Source: Apostichopus japonicus
Taxonomy: Eukaryota > Echinodermata > Holothuroidea > Aspidochirotida > Stichopodidae
Reading direction: 5' to 3'
DNA length: 64,000 nt
NCBI RefSeq assembly: GCF_037975245.1
Contig: NC_092568.1
Coordinates: forward strand, 23,214,501 to 23,278,500
Positions 38,401-53,400 of the stretch are shown here, one piece after another (position 1 is the stretch's first letter; every line of letters begins with the position of its first letter). The notes beneath the pieces are model-generated. The model saw only the letters and a list, made by a program, of their open reading frames with translations. It did not search any database and was not told where the DNA came from. The position numbers were made by a program, and so were the translations under genes.

Positions 38401-41400
38401 TACACAAAAACTGGGAGAGAAATTCAAATTTTGCAATGTAAAGACAAAAAATGGACGGTGTAACTAAACTCGGTATCTTCCGCCAACAGTTGAAGACACG
38501 AGAAGCAGCCCTCAGTGAAGCCGGAGACCTCCACCAATTCCTGCGTGACATTGACGACTTCCAGGCATGGCTTGCTAGAACCGTGACTGAGATTGCTTCT
38601 GAGGACCTTCCAGAGAGTCTGGCAGAAGCTGAGAAGATGCTGAACAAGCACGCCGCCATCAAGGAAGAGATAGATGGATATGAAGAGAACTACGCAAAGA
38701 TGAAGGAGACTGGCGAGCGTATCTGTGCAGATCAGACTGACACGCAGTATGTCTTCCTCAAGCAGGTACAATGAGCCCCAAAAGTTGGAAGCTTTCAGTT
38801 CCGTTTCATTATCAAGGCTGCATTTTGGTGGATGTAGTTTACAAAAGACCATGGTCGAATCATGATGTTAACTTTGTCGATCAAATGGCACCAAGATCTA
38901 CGGAATAAGTGATAGACTTCAAATGTCTGCAAATCAAAGAAACTTTAATTATTTTTATTTTTATTTTTCTGTCAATGGATTATAGGGTTCATAACATCCA
39001 AACCATAAGCATCCTAATGGATATGTAACCCTGCATTTATTTTATGTTGAGAAGTGTCCAGTTATTTTTTACTATTACATTAATTGGTCAGAGTGACATC
39101 AAATGTCCTTGCATTGTATAGATACATACATAGTGTCCTCTCCACCCCTCCCTCCAATAAATTAAAGTATAAGTGTAATTGTCCAGGTATGTTTTGTTTT
39201 GTAACCAAAGAAGATAAATGGATGACAATATTTATGTCTTGTCTGGCAGCGTCTGCAAGCTCTCGATGATGGCTGGATCGAGCTCCATCAAATGTGGGAC
39301 TCTCGTCAACAATTGCTCTCTCAAGCTCTCAACCACCAGATGTTCTTGCGAGATGCCAGACAGGTCGACTCGATCCTGAACCAACAGGAGAACTTCTTGG
39401 CTAAAGTTGAACAACCTGTAAGTACTTGGATGGGATTTTAATTCTGAGCAAAGCTGCTTATCCACTAGTAGATAAATCTATAGGTGATATGTTAGGCAGA
39501 GGCCCTTATGTTTCCATCTTAAGAGGTTCTTTCGGGCACATGACTTGTCTCGGAGCCCCTAACTTTTAAAAAAGGGGAGCAGTTCATTTGAACTCCTCTA
39601 TTTTCCCTGTCTGTGTACTTTATGATTAATACTGATTTAGAGAGAGGATCTTATAGAGAAAAAACATCTGCTAAACTGGAAATTATCCATCAGATGTTCA
39701 CCATTTTTCCAACCTCTCACTTCTTCATAAAATCTTTCATTAAATTTGCCATAAAATCTCATCATGGCCATGCAAAACAAGGTCAAGATTCATCTCTGAT
39801 TAGTTCATTTTTTTCTTTCTCCAAGGGGACAATTTCCATTGGATGTGTTTGCCTTGATAAACATACCATTTGTAAATTGATCTTTTTGCTTATTCACATA
39901 TTGATATAACTTTTTTTCCTAGGGATCACTGGAAGCTTGCGACGAAGCGATCAAGAAATACGAGAACTTCCTCAACCAGATGGATACCAACGACGAGAAG
40001 ATCAACAATGTCTTGGGCTTCGGACAGAAACTCTGCGATGAAGATCACTACGCGGCAGATAAAATCAACAAGAAATGCGAGAGTATCGAAGAACGGTTGG
40101 TTCTCCATAAGTTAAACCTAATTCCCTGATTGAAAGTATTTTTTTTTGGTTTTAGAACATCATTGATGGTTCACAGGGTGTAATTATGGGGTTCGAATTG
40201 ATTTGCAGTCGTCCATTGTCATTTCTTGTTTGGTGATTTTGTAATTTCTGGGATTTTTTAACATTAAACTTGGAACCTTGCACACATGTAGCTGAATGAC
40301 ATCCGTTAAGATTCCAGCCATTTGTTTCCCACAATGTGTTCAGGTTTAAAGGGGATGGTATCATATTGGACTGTACATGGTATACAATGTATTGCACTGT
40401 TATTGTTAATCTTCTCTACTCCATGCCAAAAATGAAAGGAATATGTATATAAATGTGACACTATAAGCAATTCTGTGGTTGCATTTGCAAATGTCGCCCT
40501 CCATTCTGGGTTCATCGTGTCTTTATCTTTTGCGCCGCAGACGCAAGGCAAACCGAAAAGCTGCCGAGGATACACTAGCCAAGCTGAAGGACAATCGTCT
40601 CCTACAAACCTTCTTGGAGGAAGCTGATGATGTCGGTATGTGGGTGGTAGAGAAGATGGTGGTCGCTCAGGAGGAGACCTACGATAACGCTCGCAACTCC
40701 CACAGCAGATATCAGAAACACCAGACCTTTGAAGCCGAGTTAGAGTCTAACAAAGATAGGCTACACAAGCTTAAGGAGGTAACGTCAGACTTACTCTATT
40801 ATTATGTTTTTTGTTTGGTACGAGCCTGCCCATGGGTCTGGTTTCAGACTTCAATGAGACAGTTGGGGTTTTACACTTAGTGTTATACAATAACAGGGAA
40901 GGTTACACACAGAGTCGTTCACATCTGACAGGAACATAACTCGGTTTCATCTAAGTTTTAGGAATCGTTCAATCCTTGAGAAATATTCCAGGTCTGCAGA
41001 AGTTATAGAATTTATGCAAAAATGCCAACCCAGGTTAGGGTAAGTCATAATTTTGAAGATTGTGCCTTGTATTGCAACAACTTAGTGGTAGACAAGATGA
41101 TTGAGATTAGTGTAAATATTGTCAACGTTTAACTTCAAGATGTTCACCAGGTCTGTTATAAAAATTGTGGTAGTTTGATTACAGGAGTTCTTGATAAAAC
41201 TTCCTCTGAAGGTGTAAGTAACCTGCAGGTAAGAGCAATTGTAAACTTCATAGTCTGAAAAGGTTTTTTAGACAGTAAGTTTGAATCCCGATCCTTTTCA
41301 CTGCATCATACCGTTGCACAAATCGCCAATGGTTACATACTTGACTGAACTCTCTCCCATGCAGCATGCCGAAGAACTGATCCGCGAAAAACCTGAGACA

Positions 41401-44400
41401 GAAGAGGTGGTTCGTCAACACATCAATGACCTGGAGAACCAGTGGACAGAGCTGGAAGATACCACCCAGGAGAAGGGCAAGAAATTATCCGAGGAGAACA
41501 GCCAGGCCCTCTTCAATCAAGGTTGCGATGATTTGGACAACTGGATCACCGATCTGGAGTCTCAGCTGAAGAGAGAGGAAGCTGACCAAGACTTTGTCAC
41601 CCTCAACCATGAACTCAAGAAACAACAGGTATGGTGATGTATTTAACGTTGACTGTCATTCCTGTATGCCTTCATGTTGTTAAAAGTTGAGGAGTAAAAG
41701 CACTTTACAGCTTCAAAATCATGGGTCCTTAAAGGGTTCAGAGGATTACATAGATGGATAAAAATTGTATCTGTTGTGAAATGCAGGAATGGTTATATAT
41801 GGAGTTATAAGGCAACCTCTAACTCAGGGGGGAATGGTTTGTCAGGTGAAATATCGCACTACAATGGGTCTTGCAAAATGTGGCCTTTGGGTAGTGTTTA
41901 ATTTATGTCTCCCACTGCGAATATGTTGTCAGCGTTTTAAGAAGACATTATTTGGGTGCATAGTTATACATTTAAGTGTGCATATTCCTTTCTGGATCCT
42001 TAGAATGCAACAATGTCAAACTTTATTCTCATTCCTGACATTTCATGGGTGAATATTAATTGACAAATACTTCCTTATTAACTTGTTTCGTGATTCCTTA
42101 TTAATTTGTTTTATAATTCCTTATTAATTGTTTAATGATTCCTTATTGATTCGTTTTGTGATTCCTTATTAATTTGTTTTGTGATTCATTATTAATTTGT
42201 TTTATGATTCCTTATTAATTTGTTTTATGACTCTTTATTAATATGTTTCGTGATGCCTTATTAATTTGTTTTGTGATTCCTAATTAATTTGTTTTGTGAT
42301 TCCTTATTAATTTGTTTTGTGATTCCTTATTAATTTTTTTCCTGATTCCTTATTAATTTTTTTCCAGATTCCTTATTAACTTTTGTCCTGATTCCTTATT
42401 ACTTTGTTTCGTGATTCCTTATCAATTTGTTTTGTGATTCCTTATTAATTTGTTTTGTGGTTTTAGATGCTTGAAGAGTTGGTGATAATCAAGAAGGAAG
42501 AGGTGACTCAATTGGAAGCTCAGCTTTGTCAGTTGGAGAATGCAGATGATATCGAGAGAGTAACAGCCAAGAAGGCTCTGATTGAAGAGAGGTTCCAGTG
42601 CATGGCCGAACCACTCACACACAGAAGGAACGACCTTGAAACACAGAAGAAGAGTTTACAGTTACTCAAGGATATCGATGCTGAGAAGGTCAGTACTCTC
42701 ATAATTAAAGCAAGAAATATTCTCTTTAAATGTTGTTGATTCAGTGGTTTGCAACAAGACGAGAGACTTTCAGTAGAGATGACATCATAGAATAAAAGAG
42801 ACTATTTGATGTATGAATGTTATCAAATATAATTTACCTTTTGTTTGTAATCTTGCAGAGATGGATCCAAGAGAGGATGCCAGCCGCTACCTCCACAGAC
42901 TACGGCAACAGCCTACAGTCTGTGCGAACACTGCAGAAGAAGAACAACGCCCTACAGACAGAGATAGACGGGCACCAGCCCCGCATCGACGAGGTGTGTG
43001 AACGGGGACAAGCCATGATCGAAGAGAACCATCCCCGGTCACCAGAGATCGACGAAGGCTTGAGAAACATGAACGATCAACTTGAAAAGCTGAAGGATGC
43101 TGTGAAGGACAGAGATGACCGATTGAAGGAATCAGAGAAGGCACAGAAGGTAAGCTCATTTATTATATCCAGCAAAAACTGTAATATTTTTTTTAGTAGT
43201 ACTTGATGCTCTATCAACCTATTTCCATATGACACGAGGAGATTATTAAAACTGATTATTGGGTTTAAGAAGATGCACATGACAATATCACTGGGAACAG
43301 ATGGTTGGGGCGGGAGGAGGGGCGATGGATGTGGAATGCCGTTCCCTTCCATTCTTGGTTGAGTTAAAATGGTAACTTGTTTGTCATTGTGATTTTCCCC
43401 TTTGTATTTAGTACTACTTTGACGCAGCCGAGGCAGAGGCCTGGCTGAGCGAGCAAGAGTTGTACATGATGGGAGAGGAGAAGGGTAAGGATGAAGCTAG
43501 CGCTAAGAGCCTCCTGAAGAAACACAAGATCCTAGAGAAGGCAGTAGAGGATTATGCCGACAACATCAATGAACTTTCCAATGAAGCCAAGAAACTCATC
43601 GATGAGAACCACCCTGAAAGGTAAGTTCATCCTCTCTGGAAGAAATTGATACTTTAGATTGCTTGGCGCCTTACCTATCCCCACATTTCCAACAACAGAG
43701 GCACTCCATTTTCTTTTGCTCTGTTCTTTTACAAAGTCTAAAATGATTTTCTTGTTCCTCTCCAAAGGCATACCTAGCAGTTAGCTGGCCTCAGTGGTCG
43801 ATGACAGTAATGCAATTTTTGCAATGTTGCAATTTTTGCAATGAAGGAGAATGTGCTTGGGATAATATAAACCATTAAACAGTGTTATTCATAGAGTATA
43901 GATTAATTCAACTTCACACTTTGGTTGTAAACCCAATGTTATTACTGGAGAATACTAAGACTTAATCCACCTAGTGTCTGTAGACTGACCACTACCCCCC
44001 CCCCCCCCCCAACCTCCTCCTCCTCTTGGTATGTTTTACATAGTTGTATTGCAGAAATTATCTTTTTCCTTGGATCTATGTGACCTATAAGAGTTACCTA
44101 TATCATCCCACACAACAGTGGCATTATCATAACAACTTAATTGGTTTTAAAGATATGTTTTGCTTTTACTGGATAATTTCTTTTATGATTTAAGTAGTAG
44201 ACATATCGATTTATAACTTTTATACTTTACCGGTACTTATTATCAGTTTTATGATCTTAAATTTAGTAATTTATACTCTTATATTTTATATTATAGATTG
44301 TCTGTAAAGCGCACAGATGCACCGTGCATAGTGCGCTATACAAGAATATATATAACATTACATTACAATTGTGTCAACCATTTCTCTGTACTTAGTGAAC

Positions 44401-47400
44401 AAGTCGCAATTAGACAATCTCAGATCGACAAACTCTACGCCGGTCTGAAGGACTTATCAGAGGAACGTCGTAGCAGACTACAAGAAAACAACAAACTCTT
44501 TGAAATCAACCGAGAGATCGACGACATCGAGCAGTGGATAGCCGAGAAGGAAGTCGTGGCTGGTTCACACGAGCTTGGTCAAGATTTCGAACATGTTACA
44601 GTAAGTATCGTCCTTATGCCAGAAAAGAAACATTGTACAGGAACAGGTCAAGTTTTTAGCTAGTGTGTGATATGCCTTTTCAATAGTGGAAATAATTACA
44701 CGCATATCCTCATATGTTTACCGCTCTGTTGGATAACTGTGCCAAGGGAATACTCGATCGTCTGAGGTTTGGCGAAGGATGGAAATCTTCTTTCTATTTC
44801 AATCAGAAACGTGCTCTCAAAACAGATTCTAAAATGATGAGCCGTTCTTTTCATGCCAACTACATGAAGACTTACAAAAGTAAAGCTATCACTTCAGAGT
44901 TGAAAGGTCAACCAAATCTCTAAATAATTTGAAATTCACTTGATATTCCCCTGATGATGAGGTGCAGCCCAATAAAACAACAACTACATCTCTGAAAAAA
45001 ACAAACCTCAGAGCGATTCATCTCCGTCCTGTTGCCTAGGAAGATCTATAGATATAAATCATGTCTTCTGATTTACATCAGTCAACTTGAGCCTTTCACA
45101 GGTCGAGATTTGGAGAAGAAATTATTCCCACCGAGTTCCTGATTTGTATGAACTCATATGTTTCCTGTCATGTTTTTTTTGTATTATTCAGATTTTAACT
45201 TGTAACAGTGACATGCAAGTCGAATCCCCCACAAATTCAAAGCTTGTCTCGTTTGTTCCTACAGATGCTTCAGGATAGATTCAAGGAGTTTGCCCGCGAT
45301 ACCTACAACGTAGGCACGGTGAAGGTGAACAATGTGAACCAAATGTGCGACGCCCACATCGATGAAGGACATTCCGATTCTAACGTCATCGCCGAATGGC
45401 GTGACCAGATCAATGAATCATGGGCTGACCTCTGTGAACTCATAGAAACAAGAACAACCGTAAGTTCTCCCTTTAGGTCTTGTATCATCTTTAATGGTTT
45501 TAGAAATTTGATTTATCTTGCGATAGGTGTTACTGATCTAATGATCTTTCGGTTCGGTGAATGATGTTAATGGGGCTGCCAGTGTTTCTACTGAGGGCGC
45601 TGTCATATTGCATATCATCCTAATGTATGTGATCTACACTGCTCACAGATCTCTGCATTAAAGTAACACGATCGCATGGAAGTGCTCACAAGCATGAGAA
45701 CACACCCGTTGAACATGCATACTGGTTGATTCACTGCTTCAAGGTTCCACTATGACACAAAGAAGAAAAGTGCTTTAGAATTGTAAAGATGCTGAAAACA
45801 ATTCATTTGAACTTCGAAAAATACGTTCCAAAAGTTCTCATCTTCCATAATCAGAACGATAGTTTATATTATACTATACTAGTGATATGGTACCGTATAA
45901 TACTATACTGGTGATGAACTAATGGTACTGTATAATACTATACTGGTGATGAACGAATGGTACCGTATAGTACTATACTGGTGATTAACTAATGGTACGG
46001 TATAATACTATACTGGTGATGAACTAATGGTACTGTATAATACTATACTGGTGATGAACGAATGGTACCGTATAGTACTATACTGGTGATTAACTAATGG
46101 TACTGTATAGTACTATACTGGTGATTAACTAATGGTACGGTATAATACTATACTGGTGATGAACTAATGGTACGGTATAGTACTATACTGGTGATGAACT
46201 AAGGGTACTGTATAATACTATACTGGTGATGAACAAATGGTACCGTATAGTACTATACTGGTGATTAACTAATGGTACTGTATAATACTATACTGGTGAT
46301 GAACTAATGGTACTGTATAATACTATACTGGTGATGAACGAATGGTACCGTATAGTACTATACTGGTGATTAACTAATGGTACTGTATAATACTATACTG
46401 GTGATGAACTAATGGTACTGTATAATACTATACTGGTGATGAACGAATGGTACCGTATAGTACTATACTGGTGATTAACTAATGGTACGGTATAATACTA
46501 TACTGGTGATTAACTAATGGTACGGTATAATATATTATCAAGAACTCCACTTGACCCTAAGTTAAGTCAGATTATTTGTGGGAAAAATTTCCATCTTAAA
46601 AGCACACAGTTTCCTTAGAATGATGCAAAACAGGAGTTCACAGTGGGCAGTATGAGGCTACTTCTTTGATTGTAAATCTGTGCCTATGATATGACCATGC
46701 ATTTTAATCTTTCCATGTATCATTAATTCTATCTACAGATGCTTGCTGCTTCATATGAGCTTCACAAGTTCTACCATGATTCTAAGGAAGTTCTTAGTGA
46801 TATCAAAGTAAGTGTGTTTGTTATCCAGTTATTATTGTTGTATGGATGTTTCTCTACAGTTCTTTATTTCCCGAAATGGAAGTTACACTTTCTTCGGTTG
46901 AAGTTTGATGGTTGTGTTGTGTTAAGGAATAGTAGGACACTTTGAGCTATATCATTAAAGTAAGTTATCTTTTCAGTGAGACTGGCGACTTTTATATTTT
47001 ATTTTCTATACATTGTAAGAAATGTATTTCATAATAAGGAACCTATTTATTTTGTGCTTTGCTTCTGGAAACATTTTCACACCTGTTTTTTGTTTTCTTG
47101 GCTTTTAGGACAAGCAGAATGAAATGTCAGCAGAGCTTGGCAAAGATCAGCAGCAAGTTGCTATCTTGCAGAGGAAGCATGTCTCATTCCAGAGTGATCT
47201 GGCAGCATTGGGAGCTCAGGTAAGTCTTGTCAACTTTGTCATCAGATTGACTTGGCTTACACTCAAGAATCTAAGTGGAATTTTCTTGTTTATGCTACAA
47301 ACACCCCACATAATGTAACATCAGCTGTAAGCATGCATGAGCTTTTTCCGCCAATATGTGGAATATCCGTGATTTCTTTTCTACCTCTACTATTATCCTA

Positions 47401-50400
47401 ACATTATCCTAACAGACTGTAGCATACGCAAACTGGAGCCTATACCGCAATTTTTGCAAAGTTCCATGATTTTTTTATTACCCCAGGCTCATCCCTGTGT
47501 AAGGTAAAGTAGAAAGTCATAGGATTAGGCCTATTTATATCTGCTTTGAAGATTGTTGTAGGTCTAAAGTTAGGATAGGACCTTTCCCCCAAACATATTG
47601 ATATTAGACTTGATTTTTTTCTCTGCTTTCCAATAACAGGTTAAGGATGTTCAGGATGAAGCAGCCCGTCTGAGGTCAGCCTACGCTGGAGATAAAGCCC
47701 GGGATATCGACGCTCAGGAGCAGGAAGTGGTGGATGCATGGAATGCTCTGAACCAGAGCATTCAGCTCCGAGCCAGCAAGTTGGATCAGACCGATGAACT
47801 CTACCGATTCCTCAACATGGTCAGGGCTCTTCTCCTCTGGATGGATGACGTCATCCTCAGTATCAAAACAGAGGAAAAGGCAGAGTAAGTCTCGTCGGAT
47901 AAAACTACTCGTATCTTAGAAATTTTACAACAAGATTTTTACATGGTTGTCAAGTGGTAGGAAGTTTCCTTTATTTGAAAATACACATAGTATAACAGTA
48001 CATGACAAGAAGACAAACATCTTGAGAGTATATCTCTACTCTGTAGGAGCAAAATATCTTGACTGCTTAAATGGCGATTATTTCTCATCTAGTGTGGGTT
48101 GAACTTGTCATGCTGTACGGTACGTTAGAATCATAATCATTTGGAGCAGACATCACAGTACAGTCAATATCAGGCAATAAAACATTGTGACAATTACTAC
48201 TCTAGCATACTCTCGGTCTGTGAAACTGAGAAGCATGTAGCTCACCTTGCAACTCCACTGGGTATTTGAACTGTTACCTCTTAGAGGAACTTGGGTGTGC
48301 GCACTGAAGCACTGTCAATTTACCACTGTAAGTAGATACGCAGGTTTATTGCATATGAGTTCAGTGGCTTGCAGCGTATTGGTCTTGTAGGCTGCTGATG
48401 CAGTTGACTTCTTTAGCTCATCTGGAATATATTATTTGTCACAGTTTGGGGTACCATTTCATATAAAAGACAGTTGATTATCAATTCAGACGAACAACTC
48501 CAACTTACTTTGGCCAGCCAGGGCTTGAGCCAGAGACCTACCAGTGACAGGGTCTCATAGCTTTCATGTATGATTGACTCATATATTTAAATTGTGAGCC
48601 ATGTGTTAAGTTGTTAAAGTCCCAGAGAGATGTCATTGTCATATGTTTTTTTGTGTTTTGTTTCAGCGATGTGTCAGGAGTCGAGTTGATGATGAATCAA
48701 CATCAGAGTATCAAGGCTGAGATTGATTCCAGGGATGACAGTTTCACTCAGTGCTTCAACCTCGGCAAAGAAATGCTCAGCAGGGATCACTACGCCTCCG
48801 AAGAGGTACGTGTCACGGCATCATTTGGAAACTTTGAAATACGGAAGAAATTTGAATTTCGAGTAGGGGTTAGGCTTGGGGTTCCTTCACTTCTTACAGT
48901 GTGGAATACAATATGTTCATTTCGTCTGTGAAAGCTGTCGGCAGGGGTTGAAAATTACTGTTTCCCTCAGTAAATACTGATAAAAGGGCGTTAACGAATG
49001 TAAAGGAACACAATTTGTCATTCCTAATGATGACACTGGAAAGTTAGGTTTGATGATAGAGTTTACATAGGTTTCCCAGAAGAGAGGTTTTTCATTTGAT
49101 TGCAGTCTGTATGCTAAGCAGCCTAGCATATACATCACTTAACTTTCAGAGTGATTTTTCTGTATCAAACATGTTAATAAACTTGTTTATTGATGTGCTT
49201 CTATGATGTCTAGAAATCAACAATACATGTTTAATTAATTTTGCACTGGGATATCGTTTCCTGTTGAATTCCTTCGTCGACAGATCCGTGCTAAATTGAT
49301 GCAGGTCGGAAACAAGAGAGTGGACATGATTGAAGACTGGGAGCACAGATGGGAATACTTGCAGCTTAGTAAGTACCAAAGACTACCAAAGAGGGCTATA
49401 CCTACCTTCTTGTTACAACCAAGATCAAATGTTTTGGTCCAGAAAGGAGTTCCACATTCCTGTTGCTAAATGTTCAGATTATTAGTCATAGATAATTCAA
49501 CAAATGTAAACGTAAGCAAATTTATTTTAATTTTTTCCTGTTTGATGATTATTGCACATTACTCATATTCGGTAATTTTTTTTTGTCTGATCAAGAATAA
49601 GTGATATGTATTTGTAATTTAAAGAGTTTTGATGCAAATAAATATTTGTGTGTAAGATTTGTTTTGAGAGCCTTGTTAATGCTCTGTCATTGTTTCTTTT
49701 TGCAGTCCTTGAAGTATTCATGTGGGCCCGTGATGCTCAGTCTGCAGAGGCCTGGTTGTTTGCTCAAGAACAGTACCTTAAGAGTGAAGATTATGGTGTA
49801 AGTAGTCTTTGAGATCATTGAAAAGAGTTTTTCTTTTTTCTTATCTAGATAAGTCATTCTTCTCTTATTTCATTATGAAAATTATGAAGATATTATTTTG
49901 AGAACTAACAAATAATATTGGTTGATGATAACAAAAACTAGTATTTGGAAATTGTTGAATTCTTTACGTTGACATAATTAAGAAAGGTTGAATGAATAGT
50001 ATTCCAACCGTCTTACCTTGCTTAGTCTTCTGATGAAAGAAATCTCTAGCATGTGATAAAACTTACTCTCCATTTGCGCTTTCTTGAACTTCTTAGTTTT
50101 GATATCGTTTCTTGATCCCCCATTCGTGGCTTATAAAGCTGCTCCTCAATCCTCCATTTGTGGCATATAAGGCGGCTCCTTGATCCCCATTCTTGGCATA
50201 TAAGGCGGCTCCTTGATCTTCCATTCCTGACATATATGGCTGCTCTTCGATCCCTCTTTCATGACATACGACTGCTCCTCGATGCCCATTCATGGCATAT
50301 ACGGCTGGTCCTCAATCCCCCATTCCTTGCTTATACAGCTGCTCCTCGATGCCCCATTCTTGGCATATATGGCTGCTCCTCGAATACCCATTCGTGGCAT

Positions 50401-53400
50401 ATACGGCTGCTCCTTGATCGTCCATTCGTGGTATATTCGGCTGCTCCTTGATCCCCCATTCATAGCATATACAGCTGCTCCTCAATCCTCCATTCGTGGC
50501 ATATACGGCTGCTGTTAGTTGATGATAGACACACTTGTTATTATACAGCCGAATCAGAGTGTCAAACGGAAATTCATGCCAGCTTGTCCTCATTGTTCTT
50601 TTAGCAATCTATTGATGAAGTTGAAAAGCTCATCAAACGTCACGAAGCCCTGGAGAAGGCTCTGTTTGCTCAGGAAGACAGATTTGGTGCCCTTGAGAAG
50701 CTAACAACTGTAAGTATAGGAACAGAACCACTTTTGCTCACGATCCCCTTGATATAGGTATCATTTATCAGACAAATATGATCATAGTGTCCTTGTCTCT
50801 GCTGAGGACCTCACCTGCTTTTGATCACATGTTCTTGCTAAAGGCCGACAATAAACTGTAACATATGCAGTATTGATGCATTGGCAGATATTTGGACAGC
50901 CTAACTTCTATTGCAATGATCCTCATCAACTTGATCATGATCATTAATTGATGCCGTCCAGCCCTGTCAGTTGACAATTTTAGTCACCGAAGTCATATGG
51001 TGACAAGGTCTATAAGTGATCAGGCCATTTGATACCTACATTGCTCAATTTGATGTAGAAATTAATTTCAAAGCAAAAGGTTATTCTGTTTACATGTTTC
51101 CATAGCAATAAGCCAAGGGAAATAAATTGAATATGATTATACACTATTTGACAATGGTTGCCAATCGTTCTCCTCCAACAGCTTGAATTGCGTGAACTGC
51201 GCAAGCAACAGCAAGAGGCCAGAGCCGCAGCAGGTGGAAGCACTCCCCCATTGAAGGAATCGCCCAAAATGAAGCACAAAGTGGTGGATGAATTCCTAGA
51301 GGAGGAGAGAGAAAGAGAGGCGGCCGTGGAGAGGGGGCGTAGGGAACAAGAGGAACAGAGGATAAGGTACAAGGCTGCTGCCGTTATTTTAATTATTATG
51401 TTTTGTATTCCTTAAGTCATCCAGTGTCATAAGTGAATCATAGTCCATGCTGTCTCTAAAACTTCCGAGTCTCGTCAACTATTCTGTCGTGTGACTAAAG
51501 TCAGAATGTACAAGATATTTGTGAATCGTTGGTGAGATACCATTTTGACAGGTTTCAGATTCTTTCTCCTTGACAAGTTCACACTGGCAGTAAGTGAATT
51601 GTGATTCATATTTCACAGAGTGTAATGGGATTGAATATACAGCTAGTCTGTGGCAGCCCATCCTTGGGCTCTTGTTACAGATTGGCATCTCCGTCCTCGG
51701 TACATTCGTAATCCAAGAGTTCATCTCTCATTTCTTATAGACAACAAGCTGCTGAGTTGGTAGAGCAGGTACAAGAAATGGTTCAACAGGAAGCTACACC
51801 GCAGGCAGAGCCTGCGCCACCATCACAGGAACCAGCCGGTGGAGACACAACGGAAGTAGACACCAGCGCTCAACTTGATGAACCAGCTCCGGGTACAGTG
51901 CCGGCCGGTGCATTCGGCGATGCAGGAGACGTTGAGGGTATTCTTTTCAGAAAGCACGAGTGGGAGTCCACGACAAAGAAAGCCTCTAACAGGTAATACT
52001 GTCCTATTTCTAACTCTGTACTGTCCTTTTCTAAGTGAGAGCATACCAGGAGCCTAGTTAGGTTTCTCTTCATATTTTATTTTTTCTTCTTTTTTCTTTT
52101 TTTTTATTATATAAAAAGGGTGGTTTTAAGTGTACTTTATTTTCATACTGTGAAAGGTTATGGTAACTAAGTGAGATCTAAAAGTAATACATTTCTGTGA
52201 ATTTCAAGCATTTATTGCAATGTCTGTGTAAGAGAGATCACCATAAACGTATGGTATACCCCTATATAAGCATTATACAAACACCAACTAGAAGTTAAAA
52301 TACTATCATAAACTTGGCATAATCATACGGCATCCTCCCCCAATTGCCCTCCCCCTCACCCCTCCTACACCCCACCCCGTCCCCATCTAATAAAACAATA
52401 AGAAAAAAGAAATCAGGTGGAATTAATATTGTAACATGGGCTTGTGGCATACAATTTACCACTAGCCTACTGCAGAATTGGCGGTACGTCCCAATTCCCC
52501 ATGAATGTCCTGCTCCCCTGTAATCTCACTACAGGTGGTGAGATGTAAGAAGAATGCCATGGATAGCTGTATACAAAATTTTCTTTCTTCACAAAAACAG
52601 TTGCTTCCTCCGTCCGTTTTACATTTTCATCTTTTTTCTCGGTCATTTAGATCCTGGAATCAAGTCTTTACCACATTGGACGGTCATTCCATCAACTTCT
52701 ACAAAGACAAGAAATCGCAACAAAACCAGCATACCTTCCACGGAGAGGAAGCTTTAGACATCACTGGAGCTGAAATTGAGGCAGCGACTGACTACAAGAA
52801 GAAGAACTTTGTCTTTAGACTAAAGTAAGTTAGTCCCAAGGTACCTCATATCTGTCACTTTAGTCAGATATTTAGCCAAATTTCCATCCTGCATCCCCCC
52901 TGTCTATGCTTCCTTTGAGTGGTTATGAAAGGTCATATTGCAATTGTGTCCTTAGCAGTGCAATATAGGTATTAATGCCTTTGTGATTGAAATTATGCTT
53001 ATTTATTATCTGCAAATTTCCATATCTATTGTGGTAGATGGTATGCTGTTATCAAATCTGCTGAACCTCACTTTTTTATCATGTCCTACCTTCATTTCGA
53101 TCTACCTGGCCTATAGCAAATACCACCCAGTCCCTTGTGTTTGGATATCTACCCAAGTTTGTAATACTAGCCATACTGAAAGCTCCTCTGCAAATGTTAT
53201 GGTTAAAACACACAGTGCACTATTTCAGTGGTGCAGCCAAATTTGTCTTCACACAGGAAAGAAATGCTGGCCATTAGAGCACTTATGTTTAAAATCATAC
53301 GGTGGCTGGTCAATTAATTAGGTGCACTCGAAGATGAATCCTTACGGCAGTACTTGAGTTAGTTTATGCTATCAAGTAACAATTATTAATGCTCCAGTGA

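Noticed and set aside
39445-39466. GCAAAGCTGCTTATCCACTA resembling part of the 28558-28691 insertion
   Set aside because: The match stops after about 20 bases and flanks differ; too short to call a second copy.
41185-41211. 27-nt candidate exon EFLIKLPLK in intron 22
   Set aside because: The in-frame donor is GTGTAA; the better GTAAGT two bases on would shift the frame.
45102-45145. Peptide [14 protein letters not shown] after an acceptor-like site in intron 27
   Set aside because: The only nearby donor gives 44 nt, incompatible with the frame.
50158-50518. Repeat proteins on both strands in intron 34
   Set aside because: Explained by the 33-bp minisatellite with no in-frame stops.
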